Shown piece after piece: positions 38,789 through 48,739 of a stretch of 64,000 nucleotides of DNA (its first letter is position 1; the number at the start of each line of letters is the position of its first letter). Made by a program: the position numbers and the translations under genes. The notes beneath the pieces were generated by a model. That model saw nothing but the letters and a program-made list of their open reading frames with translations. It searched no databases and was not told the DNA's origin. The DNA is from Achromobacter deleyi (GTDB lineage: Bacteria; Pseudomonadota; Gammaproteobacteria; Burkholderiales; Burkholderiaceae_B): NCBI RefSeq assembly GCF_016127315.1, contig NZ_CP065997.1:1612001-1676000 (forward strand). Reading direction: 5' to 3'.

Positions 38789-39703
38789 CTAGAACGGCGC
38801 GTCGCCTTCGATGGTGGTGCGGTACAGCTTGCGGCGCAGGTGGTCGGGCGTGCCGCCGGCCAGGTGGATCAGCGAGCGGTTGTCCCAAAACACCAGGTCG
38901 TGCGGCTGCCAGCGGTGGCGATAGATGTGCTCGGGCCGCACGCTGTGCGCGAACAGCTCGTCCAGCAGTTGCCGGCTCTCGTCCTCCGGCAGGCCTTCGA
39001 TATGGGTGGTGAAGCCTTCGCTGACGAACAGCGCGCGGCGGCCATTCTCGGGGTGCGTGCGCACCACCGGGTGCGACACCGCCTGCACCTGCGCCACCTG
39101 CTGCGCGCTCAGGTTGGGGCGCCAGTTGCCTTCCTTCTGCAGCTGGCCGTACTTGGCCAGGTACGAATGCACCGCGCGCTTGCCCTCGACGGCGTTGCGC
39201 AATGCGGCGGGCAGGGTGTCGTAGGCCAGGTGCATGTTGGCGAACAGCGTGTCGCCGCCTTGCGCCGGCAGTTCCTGCGCGTGCAGCAGCGACCCCAGGC
39301 TGGGCAGTTCCTTGTACGAAATGTCCGAATGCCAGTACTTGCCGGCATCGCCCAGGCCGACGGGCTTGCCGTGCTCGATGATGTTGGAGACGATCAGGAT
39401 CTCGGGGTGGTTGGCCAGGTGGAACTGATGCAGCACGTGGATCATCAGGCGGCCGAAGCGGCGGCTGAAATCGATGTGCTGCTGCGGCGTGATGCGCTGG
39501 TCGCGGAACACCAGCAGGTGGTGGTCCAGGTGCGCCTGGTGCACGCGCTTGAAATCGGCGGACGACAGTTCACGGCCCAGGTCCAGGCCGATGAGCTCGG
39601 CGCCCACGGGGCCCGCCAGCGGCCGCAGCTCGAACGCCTGCGCGGCCGGGGGCGGCGGGACGGGGGCGGCCGCTTCGCGCCGCACGGCGTTGCTCTGGGA
39701 CAT
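38789..39703 (-). CDS. TauD/TfdA-family dioxygenase
   Basis: 304 aa. Fe(II) ligands His125-x-Asp127 (KYWHSDISY) and His280 (NRSLIHLAGG), with Arg291/Arg295 as 2-oxoglutarate-binding candidates near the C-terminus (RRKLYRTTI). TfdA, TauD and AtsK relatives attack taurine, 2,4-D or alkyl sulfates; the substrate here cannot be inferred. The first 22 residues are a Pro/Ala-rich tail outside the fold. No transporter is directly linked; a small exported protein follows in the same operon. Confidence 0.9.
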   Translation of the reverse strand: MSQSNAVRREAAAPVPPPPAAQAFELRPLAGPVGAELIGLDLGRELSSADFKRVHQAHLDHHLLVFRDQRITPQQHIDFSRRFGRLMIHVLHQFHLANHPEILIVSNIIEHGKPVGLGDAGKYWHSDISYKELPSLGSLLHAQELPAQGGDTLFANMHLAYDTLPAALRNAVEGKRAVHSYLAKYGQLQKEGNWRPNLSAQQVAQVQAVSHPVVRTHPENGRRALFVSEGFTTHIEGLPEDESRQLLDELFAHSVRPEHIYRHRWQPHDLVFWDNRSLIHLAGGTPDHLRRKLYRTTIEGDAPF

Positions 39704-39845
39704 CGGTCACTCCGGTTGGCGTCGCGGCGTTGCCGCCGGCGCTGCGGTCCATCCGCGGATGGATCAGGAATGACCGATTATGGAAAGCGCGCCTTGTATC
39801 TCAAACGAAGTTATCGGCGTTTGAACAAAGCCTGGCGTCATATAG

Positions 39846-39872
39846 AAAAACCGCCCGGAGAACCGGGCGGCT
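39846..39872 (-). terminator. rho-independent terminator after the M20 amidohydrolase gene
   Basis: Arms CCGCCCGG (39851-39858) and CCGGGCGG (39863-39870), 4-nt loop; on the minus strand a run of five T follows. Confidence 0.85.
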
Positions 39873-39928
39873 TGGGGTGGCATCGCGCATAAGCAAATAA
39901 CCGCAATGCCTGAAGCGCGGCGGCGCGC

Positions 39929-41131
39929 TTAATTGTGCTTGGGCAAATAGGCCTCGACCAGCTTGACCCAATACGTCGCGCCCACCGGCAGCAGCGCGTC
40001 GTTGAAATCGTAGTTCGGGTTGTGCAGCTGGCACGGCCCCATGCCGTGATAGCTCTCCATGCGGTGGTCGCCGTCGCCGTTGCCCAGGAACAGATAGGTG
40101 CCGGGCAGGGCCTCCAGGAAGAACGAGAAGTCCTCGGCGCCCATGAAGGGCGGCATGTCGCGCACCACGTTCTCGGCGCCGAAGGCGTCCTCGGCCACCT
40201 GCGCCGCGAACGCGGTCTCCTTGTCCCAGTTCACCAGCGGCGGATAGGCGCGCACGAAGTCCAGCGTGCCGCTGCCGCCATACACCTGCGGCAGCGTGGT
40301 GGCGATGCGGCGCATGTCTTCCTCGATCTTGTCGAGCACCTCGACCGAATAGGTGCGCACCGTGCCGCGCAGCACCGCTTCGCCGGGAATCACGTTGTAG
40401 GCGTCGCCGGCGTGGATCTGCGTGATCGACAGCACCGCCTGCTCCAGCGGGTTCTTGCTGCGCGAGATCACCGTCTGCAGCGCATGCACCATGTCGGCCG
40501 CGACGATGATCGGGTCGACCGACGCGTGCGGCTGCGCGGCGTGGCCGCCCACGCCTTTGATGACGATGTCCCAGCGGTTGCTCGACGCCATGGTGGGGCC
40601 GGCGCGGAAGCCGAACTGGTTGACCGGCATGCCGGGCATGTTGTGGATGCCGAACACCGCGTCACAGGGGAATTTGTCGAACAGGCCGTCCTGCATCATG
40701 GCGCGCGCGCCGGCGTTGCCGCCTTCCTCGGCCGGCTGGAAGATGAACACCACGGTGCCGTCGAATTCGCGATGCGTGGACAGGTACTGCGCCGCGCCCA
40801 GCAGCATCGTGGTATGGCCGTCATGGCCGCAGCCGTGCATGCGGCCGCTGATGGTGGACTTGTGCGCGAAGCGGTTGTGCTCGGGCATGGGCAGCGCATC
40901 CATGTCGGCGCGCAGGCCGATGGTCTTGCCGCCGCTGCCGCCTCGCAGGACGCCGACCACGCCGGTTTTCCCCAGCCCCGTGTGGACTTCCAGCCCCCAC
41001 TGGCGCAGGCGCTCGGCCACCAGGTTGGAGGTGCGCGTTTCCTGGAAGGCCAGTTCGGGATGGGCGTGGATGTCACGGCGCAGTTCGGTCAGTTCGCCGT
41101 GTGCGCGTTCGATTTCGGCGAGGGTTTTCAT
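39929..41131 (-). CDS. M20-family metallopeptidase / amidohydrolase (hippurate hydrolase type)
   Basis: 400 aa. Di-metal site signatures GRMHGCGHDGHTTMLLG and the FQPAEEGGNAGARAM Glu pair, then the dimerisation insert and the terminal MGAEDFSFFLE. The M20D branch cleaves N-acyl amino acids or deacylates indole-amino acid conjugates. It lies 108 bp after the last peptide-transporter gene on the same strand, so imported N-acyl or dipeptide substrates are a plausible source. Confidence 0.93.
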   Translation of the reverse strand: MKTLAEIERAHGELTELRRDIHAHPELAFQETRTSNLVAERLRQWGLEVHTGLGKTGVVGVLRGGSGGKTIGLRADMDALPMPEHNRFAHKSTISGRMHGCGHDGHTTMLLGAAQYLSTHREFDGTVVFIFQPAEEGGNAGARAMMQDGLFDKFPCDAVFGIHNMPGMPVNQFGFRAGPTMASSNRWDIVIKGVGGHAAQPHASVDPIIVAADMVHALQTVISRSKNPLEQAVLSITQIHAGDAYNVIPGEAVLRGTVRTYSVEVLDKIEEDMRRIATTLPQVYGGSGTLDFVRAYPPLVNWDKETAFAAQVAEDAFGAENVVRDMPPFMGAEDFSFFLEALPGTYLFLGNGDGDHRMESYHGMGPCQLHNPNYDFNDALLPVGATYWVKLVEAYLPKHN

Positions 41132-41239
41132 GGCGGAAGGTAGGCGAAAAGGAAAGAAGAGAACGGATGTCGTATGACAGGGTACCGGGAAATTCTCGCG
41201 CCCGTCGCCGGCCGCGTCCAGCGTTGTTACGGATTGGCG

Positions 41240-42256
41240 TCAGGCCGGGTCGTTCAGATGGCAGGCGCTGAACTGCATCGGCGCCACCTCGCGCAGCAGC
41301 GGCCGCTCGGTCTTGCAGCGCGGCATCGCCTGGGGACACCGCGGATGGAAGGCGCAGCCGCCCGGCGGATCCAGCGGCGACGGCAGCTCGCCCTTGATCG
41401 GCTGGTAGCTGCGGCGTTCCGGCGTGAGCGTCGGCAGTTCCTTGAGCAGCGCCTGCGTGTAGGGATGGTTGGCGCGCTGGAACACCGTGTCGGTCGGCGC
41501 CAGCTCGACCACGCGGCCCAGGTACATGATGGCGACGCGATCCGAGATGTGGCTGACCACGCTCAGGTTGTGGCTGATGAACAGGTACGTCAGGTCCAGC
41601 TCGTCGCGCAGCTTCTCGAACAGGTTCAACACCTGCGCCTGGATCGACACGTCCAGCGCCGCCACGGCCTCGTCGCAGACGATCACGGAGGGTTTCAGCG
41701 CCAGGGCCCGCGCGATGCCGATGCGTTGGCGCTGGCCGCCCGAGAACTGGTGCGGATAGCGCTGCGCGAAGGCCGGGTCGAGTCCCACCTGGCGCATCAG
41801 TCCGGCCACGTACTCGGCCTTGTCGCGCGCGCGGATCAGGCCATGCGCCACCGGCGCCTCGCCGATGATCTCGCGCACCCGCATGCGCGGGTTGAGCGAG
41901 GCGTAGGGGTCCTGGAAGATCATCTGCACGCCCAGCTCGTAGGCGCGCCGCTGCGGGCCCGCCATGGCCTTCACCGCCTGGCCCTGGTAGTGCACCTCGC
42001 CGGCGGAGGGCGGCAGGATGCCCGAGACGATGCGTCCCAGCGTCGACTTGCCGCAGCCGGATTCACCGACGATGCCGATGACCTCGCCCGGCTGCACGTC
42101 CAGGTCCACGCCGGCCACGGCGTGCACCACCTGTGTCTTCAGGCCCGCGCCCAGCAGGTTGGCGATGCGCCCGGCCAGGTCCACGTGCTGCGTGAAGCGC
42201 AGCTCCACGCCGCGCAGCGACAGGATGGGGGCGGCGTTGCGATCGGCGGCGCTCAT
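41240..42256 (-). CDS. dppF: peptide ABC transporter ATP-binding protein (DppF/OppF type)
   Basis: 338 aa from ATG 42256, overlapping the previous ATPase by 4 bp. Walker A GESGCGKST, signature FSGGQRQRIGIARAL, Walker B VIVCDEAVAALD and the C-terminal Cys-rich oligopeptide motif GGCAFHPRCPQAMPRCK (cluster of four Cys) seen in OppD/F proteins. It energises peptide import. Confidence 0.92.
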   Translation of the reverse strand: MSAADRNAAPILSLRGVELRFTQHVDLAGRIANLLGAGLKTQVVHAVAGVDLDVQPGEVIGIVGESGCGKSTLGRIVSGILPPSAGEVHYQGQAVKAMAGPQRRAYELGVQMIFQDPYASLNPRMRVREIIGEAPVAHGLIRARDKAEYVAGLMRQVGLDPAFAQRYPHQFSGGQRQRIGIARALALKPSVIVCDEAVAALDVSIQAQVLNLFEKLRDELDLTYLFISHNLSVVSHISDRVAIMYLGRVVELAPTDTVFQRANHPYTQALLKELPTLTPERRSYQPIKGELPSPLDPPGGCAFHPRCPQAMPRCKTERPLLREVAPMQFSACHLNDPA

Positions 42257-43248
42257 TGAACCTCCGCCGCGCCGGCATGCCAGCACCGCACCCATTGCGC
42301 CGGGCGCACTTGCACCGGCTGCGGTTCGACCAGACAGGCGTCGCTGGCGCGCGGGCAGCGCCCGCGGAACGCACAGCCCTGCGGCAGGTTGAGCAGCGAC
42401 GGCGTCATGCCGGGAATCGGCACCAGCGGCCGGCCGCGCGATTCCGGCGTGGGAATCGAGGCGATCAGGCCGTGCGTGTACGGATGCATTGGATGGCTGA
42501 TGACGTCGCGCGTGCTGCCGGTCTCGACCACGCGGCCGGCGTACATCACCGACACGCGGTCGGCCAGGCCCGCCACCACCGCCAGGTCGTGCGTGATCCA
42601 CACCAGGCCGGTGCCGGTCTCGCGGCACAGCTTCTGCACTTCGAACAGGATCTGCCCCTGGATGGTCACGTCCAGCGCCGTGGTGGGTTCGTCGGCGATG
42701 ATGACGCGCGGTGAATTCAGCAGCGCGATCGCGATCGCCACGCGTTGCCGCATGCCGCCCGACAACTGGTGTGGATAGGTCCGCAGGCGTTCCTGCGGTG
42801 ACGGGATGCCGACCATCGTCAGCGTCTGCAGGGCGCGTTCACGCGCCTGTTCGCGCGATACCTTGTGATGCGCCTGCACCGCTTCGATCATCTGCGTATC
42901 GACGCGCAGCACCGGGTTCAGCGTCATCATCGGGTCCTGGAAGATCATGGCGATCTCCTGCCCGCGCAACTGCCGCCAGCGCGCCGGCGACGCGCCGCGC
43001 AGGTCCTCTCCGTTCAGGCGCAGTTCGCCCTCGACGATGCGGCCCGGTTCATCCAGCAGGCCCATCAGCGAGAAGCCGGTGATGCTCTTGCCCGAACCCG
43101 ATTCGCCCACCAGCCCCAGGATCTCGCCTTCGGCCACCGTCAGGTCGACGCCATCGACCGCCTTCACTACGCCATTGCGGGTGAAGAAATGCGTCTTCAG
43201 GCCCCGCACATCGAGCACCGGCGACTTGTCCACAGCTTGCGTCTGCAT
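42253..43248 (-). CDS. dppD: peptide ABC transporter ATP-binding protein (DppD/OppD type)
   Basis: 331 aa from ATG 43248. Walker A GESGSGKSI, signature LSGGMRQRVAIAIAL, Walker B VIIADEPTTALD, switch WITHDLAVVAGLADR, and the C-terminal GCAFRGRCPRASDAC. It starts 11 bp after dppC and overlaps dppF by 4 bp. Confidence 0.92.
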   Translation of the reverse strand: MQTQAVDKSPVLDVRGLKTHFFTRNGVVKAVDGVDLTVAEGEILGLVGESGSGKSITGFSLMGLLDEPGRIVEGELRLNGEDLRGASPARWRQLRGQEIAMIFQDPMMTLNPVLRVDTQMIEAVQAHHKVSREQARERALQTLTMVGIPSPQERLRTYPHQLSGGMRQRVAIAIALLNSPRVIIADEPTTALDVTIQGQILFEVQKLCRETGTGLVWITHDLAVVAGLADRVSVMYAGRVVETGSTRDVISHPMHPYTHGLIASIPTPESRGRPLVPIPGMTPSLLNLPQGCAFRGRCPRASDACLVEPQPVQVRPAQWVRCWHAGAAEVQ

Positions 43249-43259
43249 CGCGTCCGCCC

Positions 43260-44180
43260 TCAATTCGCGTGGCGCGGGTTGAGCACATCGCGCAGGTGGT
43301 CGCCCACCAGGTTGATGGCGATGATGGCCAGCGCCAGCGCGATGCCGGGGAAGAACGAGATCCAGTACTGGCCCGACAGCAGGTACTCGAAGCCGTTGTA
43401 GATCAACATGCCCAGCGACGGCTCGGTCACCGGCACGCCCACGCCCAGGAACGACAGCGTGGCTTCCAGCGCGATGGCGTGCGCCAGGTCGATGGTGGCG
43501 ATCACGATCAGCGGCGGCATGCAGTTGGGCAGCACGTGGCGGAACAGCACCCGCCCCCACGACAGCGACATGCAACGCGCCGCCTCGACGTATTCCTTGC
43601 CGCGCTCGACCAATGCGGCGCCGCGCGCGGCGCGAGCGAAATAGGCCCACTGCACCACGATCAGCGCGATGATCACCTTGTCCACACCCTTGCCCAGGAT
43701 CGCCAGCAGCATCAACGCCACCAGGATCGCCGGGAACGACAACTGGATATCCACAATGCGCATCAGCAGCGCGTCGATGCGGCCGCCGAAGTAGGCCGCG
43801 ATCAGGCCCACCGTGGCGCCGATGCCGAAGGCCGCCAGCACCGATACGGCGGCCACCATCAGGCTGGTGCGCATGCCGTACAGGATGGCCGACAGCAGGT
43901 CGCGCGCCTGGCCATCGGTGCCCAGCCAGTAATGCATGCTGCCGTCGCCGCTTTCGCTGCCCGGCTTGAGCTTGGAATCCATGATGTCCAGCGTCGCCAG
44001 GTCATACGGATTCTGCGGCGCGATCCACGGCGCCAGCAGCGCGGCGCCGACGATCAGCACCAGCATCACCAGGCCCAGCGTGGCCAGCTTGCTGGCGAAG
44101 AAATCGCCCAGAAAACGGCGCCATGGCGTCTGTTCCCTGGCGGCGGCGGTCGGTACGGTGGCGGTCGCGGGGGCGGTCAT
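43260..44180 (-). CDS. dppC: peptide ABC transporter permease (DppC type)
   Basis: 306 aa. N-terminal helix (KLATLGLVMLVLIVGAALLAP), the DppC-type LGTDGQARDLLSAILYG periplasmic motif and the EAA loop ARCMSLSWGRVLFRHVLPN. It overlaps dppB by 4 bp. It forms the translocation pore with DppB. Confidence 0.93.
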   Translation of the reverse strand: MTAPATATVPTAAAREQTPWRRFLGDFFASKLATLGLVMLVLIVGAALLAPWIAPQNPYDLATLDIMDSKLKPGSESGDGSMHYWLGTDGQARDLLSAILYGMRTSLMVAAVSVLAAFGIGATVGLIAAYFGGRIDALLMRIVDIQLSFPAILVALMLLAILGKGVDKVIIALIVVQWAYFARAARGAALVERGKEYVEAARCMSLSWGRVLFRHVLPNCMPPLIVIATIDLAHAIALEATLSFLGVGVPVTEPSLGMLIYNGFEYLLSGQYWISFFPGIALALAIIAINLVGDHLRDVLNPRHAN

Positions 44181-45151
44181 CGGCGGCTATCCAGGCGTAC
44201 GCGGGGATCCAGCACCGTATAGATGATGTCCACCACGAGGTTCAGCATCACAAGGAAGAACACGATCAGCAGCAGATACGCCACCACCACCGGACGGTCC
44301 AGGTTGATGATGGAATCGATCAGCAGCTTGCCCATGCCGGGCCACGAGAACACCGTCTCGGTCACCACCGCGAAGGCCATCACCTGACCGAACTCCAGGC
44401 CCGCCACGGTGACCACGGGGATCAGGATATTCTTGAGCAGGTGCACGCCCAGCACGCGCTTTTCCGACAGGCCCTTGGCGCGCGCGAACTTGATGTAGTC
44501 CATCGGCAGCGCCTCGCGCGTGGCGGCGCGCGTCACGCGGATGATCATGGCGCACTTGGCGAAGGCGATGGTGGCCGCCGGCAGCGCCAGGCTGAGCCAG
44601 CCATCCAGCGTCAGCACGCTCAACTGCAGCGAGCCGATGCTGACGGTCTGGCCGCGGCCGCCCGCCGGCACCCAGCCCAGCATCACCGCGAACACCATGA
44701 TGAGCATCAGGCCGACCCAGAAGTTCGGCAGCGAGAAGCCCAGCACCGATCCCGTCATGATGGCGCGCGAGCCGACCGCCTTGGGCTTGAGGCCCGCGAT
44801 GATGCCCAGCGGCACGCCGATGAGCACCGACAGCAGCATGGCCACACAGGCCAGCTCGACCGTGGCCGGCATGCGCTCCAGGATCAGGCGCATGGCCGGC
44901 TCGCCGGTCAGGAAGCTGTTGCCGAAATCGCCGCGCACCGCCTGGCCCATGAAGATCAGGTACTGCCGCCACAGCGGCAGGTCCAGGCCCAGCGAGGCGC
45001 GGATGGCGGCGCGCTGCGCCTCGGTGGCCTCCGGACTGGCCAGCATCGACACCGGATCGCCGACCATGTAGATGCCGGCGAAGACCAGCGCCGACATGAC
45101 CAGCATGACGACGATGGTTTGCAGCAGTCTTCGTACGATTGTCGCTAGCAC
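44177..45151 (-). CDS. dppB: peptide ABC transporter permease (DppB type)
   Basis: 324 aa. N-terminal helix (MLATIVRRLLQTIVVMLVMS) and the DppB core with the RATREALPMDYIKFARAKGL loop, plus ETVFSWPGMGKLLIDSI. It starts 22 bp after the binding-protein gene. Confidence 0.93.
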   Translation of the reverse strand: MLATIVRRLLQTIVVMLVMSALVFAGIYMVGDPVSMLASPEATEAQRAAIRASLGLDLPLWRQYLIFMGQAVRGDFGNSFLTGEPAMRLILERMPATVELACVAMLLSVLIGVPLGIIAGLKPKAVGSRAIMTGSVLGFSLPNFWVGLMLIMVFAVMLGWVPAGGRGQTVSIGSLQLSVLTLDGWLSLALPAATIAFAKCAMIIRVTRAATREALPMDYIKFARAKGLSEKRVLGVHLLKNILIPVVTVAGLEFGQVMAFAVVTETVFSWPGMGKLLIDSIINLDRPVVVAYLLLIVFFLVMLNLVVDIIYTVLDPRVRLDSRR

Positions 45152-45173
45152 GTCATACCGCCCGCTGCGCGCA

Positions 45174-46760
45174 TTACTTCTTCAGCGTTGCGAACTGCGC
45201 CAGCGTGACCTGGTCGGGACGGCCCTGGTAGCGGATGTCGTTCTTCATCGCCCACACCGACAGCTCGAAGTGCACCGGCAGCATCGCGAAGTCGTCCATG
45301 GCGATGTTGCTGGCCTTGGACAGCAGCTCGGCGCGCTTGGCGTCATCCATGGTGGACGAGGCTTCCTTCACCAGTTCGTCCATCTTGGGATTCGAGTAGC
45401 GGCTGCGGTTGGTGGTGCCCAGGCCCGCCTCGGGATTGCGTGTCACCAGCAACGAGGTCAGCGCGTTCGACATCTCGCCGCTGGTCACCGACCAGCCGGC
45501 CAGGTAGGCCGAGAACGCGTAGCTGTCGCGGTTCTTGAAGAACACCGGGGGCGCCATGGCGTCGACGCTGGTCTTCACGCCCACGCGCGTCCACATCGAC
45601 GCGATGGCCTGCGCCACCTTGGAGTCGTTGACGTAGCGGCCCGACGGCGAGCCCAGCGTGATCGAGAAGCCGTTGGGATAGCCGGCGTCCTTCAACAGCG
45701 CCTTGGCCTTTTCCACGTCGGCCTTGGGCGCCTTGGAATGCTCCTTGCTCGACCCGAACATGGGGTAGGGCAGCAGGTTGCCCGCGGGCAGCGCCACGCC
45801 GCCCATCACGCGCTCGACCAGCGCATCGCGGTTGATGGCCAGCGACAGCGCTTCGCGCACGCGCTTGTCCTTCAGCGGATTCTTGTCGGTGCCCTGGATG
45901 CCGGGCGAGGGCTCGGCGTACTGGTCCAGCGCCACGTACACCACGCGCACCGACGGCGTCTCTTCGACGTACAGTTTCTTGTCGCCCTTGAGCTTGGGCA
46001 GGTCATCGGTCGGGGGATCCTCGATCATGTCGACGTCGCCGGCCAGCAGGGCCGCCACGCGCGCCGCGGCGTTGCTGATCGGGCGATAGATCACCTTGTC
46101 CCAGGCGGGCTTCTTGCCCCAGTAGTTTTCGTTACGCGCCAGCACGAATTCGGCGCCGCGCTTCCACGACACGAACTTGTACGGGCCGGTGCCGATCAGG
46201 CCATCGCCGCTGTTCAATTCCGTGGTGGTCTTGCCTTCGGCCGCGGGACCGGAGGCGGCCTTCTTCGACATGATGGGCAGCTGCGCCAGGTTCACCAGCA
46301 GGTTCGGCGCCACTTCCTTGGTGGTGATGCGCAGGGTCATCGGATCCACCGCTTCGGCCTTGGCCACCGAGCCCAGGTAGAGCGTGAACGGCGACGGGCT
46401 GTTGGGTACCTTCGGCACGCGGTCGTAGGTGAAGACCACGTCTTCGGCCGTGAACGGCGAACCATCCGAGAACTTGACGCCGGGCCGCAGCTTGAAGGTC
46501 CACACCTTGCCGTCGACGGTCCAGGATTCGGCCAGCGCCGGCACCGGCTTGAGCTGCGCGTCGGTGGCCACCAGCGTGTCGAAGATGGTCTGGGAGATCT
46601 GGGTGTTCGGTGTCAGCGCGTGGTACTGCGGATCCATCGACGACGGCTCGGTCTTCAGGCCGATCACCAGGTCGCGCGCAAGCGCAGAATTGCAGGTGCC
46701 GAACGCCAACATGACCGCGACCGAACTACAGGCCAACACACGCGAAAACCGAGATGCCAT
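45174..46760 (-). CDS. dppA: periplasmic peptide-binding protein (DppA/OppA type)
   Basis: 528 aa. Sec signal peptide (about residues 1-28, MASRFSRVLACSSVAVMLAF). The mature start DLVIGLKTEPSSMDP and LAESWTVDGKVWTFKLRPGV are the solute-binding family 5 hallmarks; NKNPLKDKRVREALSLAINR is the conserved late motif. It delivers the ligand to DppBCDF. ATG 46760 follows GGGAGATCACG. First gene of the dpp-amidohydrolase operon. The ligand may be a dipeptide or another substrate (glutathione, opines, nickel), as the family is broad. Confidence 0.92.
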   Translation of the reverse strand: MASRFSRVLACSSVAVMLAFGTCNSALARDLVIGLKTEPSSMDPQYHALTPNTQISQTIFDTLVATDAQLKPVPALAESWTVDGKVWTFKLRPGVKFSDGSPFTAEDVVFTYDRVPKVPNSPSPFTLYLGSVAKAEAVDPMTLRITTKEVAPNLLVNLAQLPIMSKKAASGPAAEGKTTTELNSGDGLIGTGPYKFVSWKRGAEFVLARNENYWGKKPAWDKVIYRPISNAAARVAALLAGDVDMIEDPPTDDLPKLKGDKKLYVEETPSVRVVYVALDQYAEPSPGIQGTDKNPLKDKRVREALSLAINRDALVERVMGGVALPAGNLLPYPMFGSSKEHSKAPKADVEKAKALLKDAGYPNGFSITLGSPSGRYVNDSKVAQAIASMWTRVGVKTSVDAMAPPVFFKNRDSYAFSAYLAGWSVTSGEMSNALTSLLVTRNPEAGLGTTNRSRYSNPKMDELVKEASSTMDDAKRAELLSKASNIAMDDFAMLPVHFELSVWAMKNDIRYQGRPDQVTLAQFATLKK

Positions 46761-46875
46761 CGTGATCTCCCAGGGTTGTTTCGGGTTTTAAACCTCTGGG
46801 GCACAGTAACCAGCAAACAAGCCGCCGCGCAACAGTTATATTCCCCTATTGTCCTAGCTTCGCGTTATCCCCGAT
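46761..46875. promoter_or_regulatory. divergent promoter region dppA / mnmE
   Basis: 115 bp, AT-richer between 46785 and 46860. It must hold promoters for dppA (minus) and mnmE (plus). No operator stands out. Confidence 0.4.
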
Positions 46876-48228
46876 ATGTCCGTCCATGCCCCCATCGCCG
46901 CCATTGCAACCGCCCCCGGAAGAGGCGGCATCGGCGTCGTGCGCGTTTCTGGTGCGGACCTGTCAGAATTGGTGCGGCGCCTGTTCCAGCGCGACCTCAC
47001 GCCGCGCCACGCTCACTATCTGCCGTTCAAGGCGGTCGATGGTGAACTGCTCGATGAAGGCATCGCGCTGTACTTCAAGGGGCCGCATTCCTACACCGGC
47101 GAAGACGTGCTTGAGCTGCAAGGCCACGGCGGCCCCGCGGTGCTGCGCCGCGTGCTCGACAGCTGCCTGGCGGCGGGCCGCGACCAGGGCCTGCGGCTGG
47201 CCGAACCGGGTGAATTCACGCGCCGCGCCTTCCTCAACGATCGCATGGACCTGGCGCAGGCCGAGGCCGTCGCCGATTTGATCGAGGCGTCCTCGGTGGC
47301 CGCCGCGCGCGGCGCCATGGCCTCGCTGTCGGGCGAATTCTCGGCGCGCGTCAACGACCTGTCCGACCGCATCATCCACCTGCGCATGCTGGTCGAGGCC
47401 ACGCTCGATTTTCCCGAAGAGGAAATCGACTTCCTTGAAAAGTATCAGGCGCGCCCCACGCTGGAAAAGCTGGCCGGCGACCTCGGCCATCTGATCGCTC
47501 AGGCGCGCCAGGGCGTGATCCTGCGCGAAGGCCTGCACGTGGTGCTGGCGGGCCAGCCCAACGTGGGCAAGTCCAGCCTGCTGAACGCGCTGGCCGGCGA
47601 CGACGTCGCCATCGTCACGCCGATCGCCGGCACCACGCGCGACAAAGTGGTGCAGCAGATCCATATCGACGGCGTGCCGCTGCACATCGTCGACACCGCC
47701 GGCCTGCGCGAAACCGAAGACACCGTGGAAAGCATCGGCATCGCCCGCAGCTGGCAGGAAATCGAGCGCGCCGACGTCATCCTGCACCTGCAGGACGCCA
47801 CCCAGCCGGGCGATGAACTGGACGCCCAGATCACCGCGCGCCTGCCGCCGCGCACGCCGGTGCTGAAGGTTTTCAACAAGGTGGACCTGTTATCCACAGC
47901 GTTTACGGCCGGCCCCGGCGAACTCGGCATTTCCGCCAAGCGCGGCGCCGGCCTGGACGCGCTGCGCGCCGAACTGCTGCGGATCGCCGGCTGGAATCCC
48001 GGCGCCGAATCGCCCTGGCTGGCGCGCGAACGCCACCTGCACGCGCTGCAGGACGCCGCCGACCACCTGGCGCTGGCGGCCGAACACGCCGAGCAGGACG
48101 ACCGCGTGCTGGACCTGTTCGCCGAGGAACTGCGGCTGGCGCATGACAGCCTGTCGAGCATCACCGGGAAGTTCACCAGCGACGACCTGCTGGGCGAGAT
48201 CTTCTCGAGCTTCTGTATCGGGAAATAA
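46876..48228 (+). CDS. mnmE: tRNA uridine-5-carboxymethylaminomethyl modification GTPase MnmE
   Basis: 450 aa, full length. N-terminal tetrahydrofolate-binding domain ([22 protein letters not shown]), G domain inserted in helices with G1 [14 protein letters not shown]2 GTTRD, G3 [11 protein letters not shown]4 NKVDL, and the C-terminal FCIGK with the conserved Cys. With MnmG it modifies the tRNA wobble uridine. A perfect DnaA box (47890-47898) lies inside. Unlike the common order yidC-mnmE, it stands about 15.7 kb from yidC and marks the left edge of the accessory island. Confidence 0.97.
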   Translation: MSVHAPIAAIATAPGRGGIGVVRVSGADLSELVRRLFQRDLTPRHAHYLPFKAVDGELLDEGIALYFKGPHSYTGEDVLELQGHGGPAVLRRVLDSCLAAGRDQGLRLAEPGEFTRRAFLNDRMDLAQAEAVADLIEASSVAAARGAMASLSGEFSARVNDLSDRIIHLRMLVEATLDFPEEEIDFLEKYQARPTLEKLAGDLGHLIAQARQGVILREGLHVVLAGQPNVGKSSLLNALAGDDVAIVTPIAGTTRDKVVQQIHIDGVPLHIVDTAGLRETEDTVESIGIARSWQEIERADVILHLQDATQPGDELDAQITARLPPRTPVLKVFNKVDLLSTAFTAGPGELGISAKRGAGLDALRAELLRIAGWNPGAESPWLARERHLHALQDAADHLALAAEHAEQDDRVLDLFAEELRLAHDSLSSITGKFTSDDLLGEIFSSFCIGK

Positions 48229-48301
48229 TAGCCCCAACCAATGCCATTCGCGAGCAAGTCCCTATCTCGCTAGAGATGTGCAGCGCTTCGTCAAGGCAGT
48301 C

Positions 48302-48739
48302 CTATGTCGTTGCAGCACTGCTCATACTCGCGGCTGCAAGCAGATCTGGGGCAATCTCCAGAAACTCGACCAATGCTTGCTGCGCCGGTGATAGTTCGGC
48401 CAAACCGGAAGGAACTTCTGGCTCCAGCATGCCATCTTGCAAAGCATCCCCAGCGGCCAACCACCCTAGATACAGAGGCCGCAAATCGCCACGCATCAAC
48501 TCATCACGCAAGAGAATCAACCTACGCATCCAACCACTACCATCGTCTTCGGCAAAACGGTCATAATCTTCGCTTTCTTCCAGCGTTCAACCGAAGATCC
48601 TGTGTTGATCGCTGGATTCAATCGACAGCGCGGGCGAACGTGCGAAAAGATCCAGCTCTGCCTTGCGGAAAACAGCAGTGGTTGGTGTAACCGCTGGGAG
48701 TAATGAGGGCTCAAACTCGTAGAACTGATATTCGCTCAT
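48302..48739 (-). pseudogene. hypothetical protein, broken by an in-frame TGA
   Basis: One reading frame from ATG 48739 (MSEYQFYEF) to the stop at 48302. It is interrupted by a TGA just after HRIFG (at about 48587) and continues in the same frame as TLEESEDYDRFAEDDGSG and then WMRRLILLRDELMRGDLRPL with a normal-looking C-terminus (LEIAPDLLAAASM). From memory the start and end resemble a conserved hypothetical family found beside helicase genes; members are longer, so an internal deletion is also likely. Low G+C for the window. Function unknown. Confidence 0.6.
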
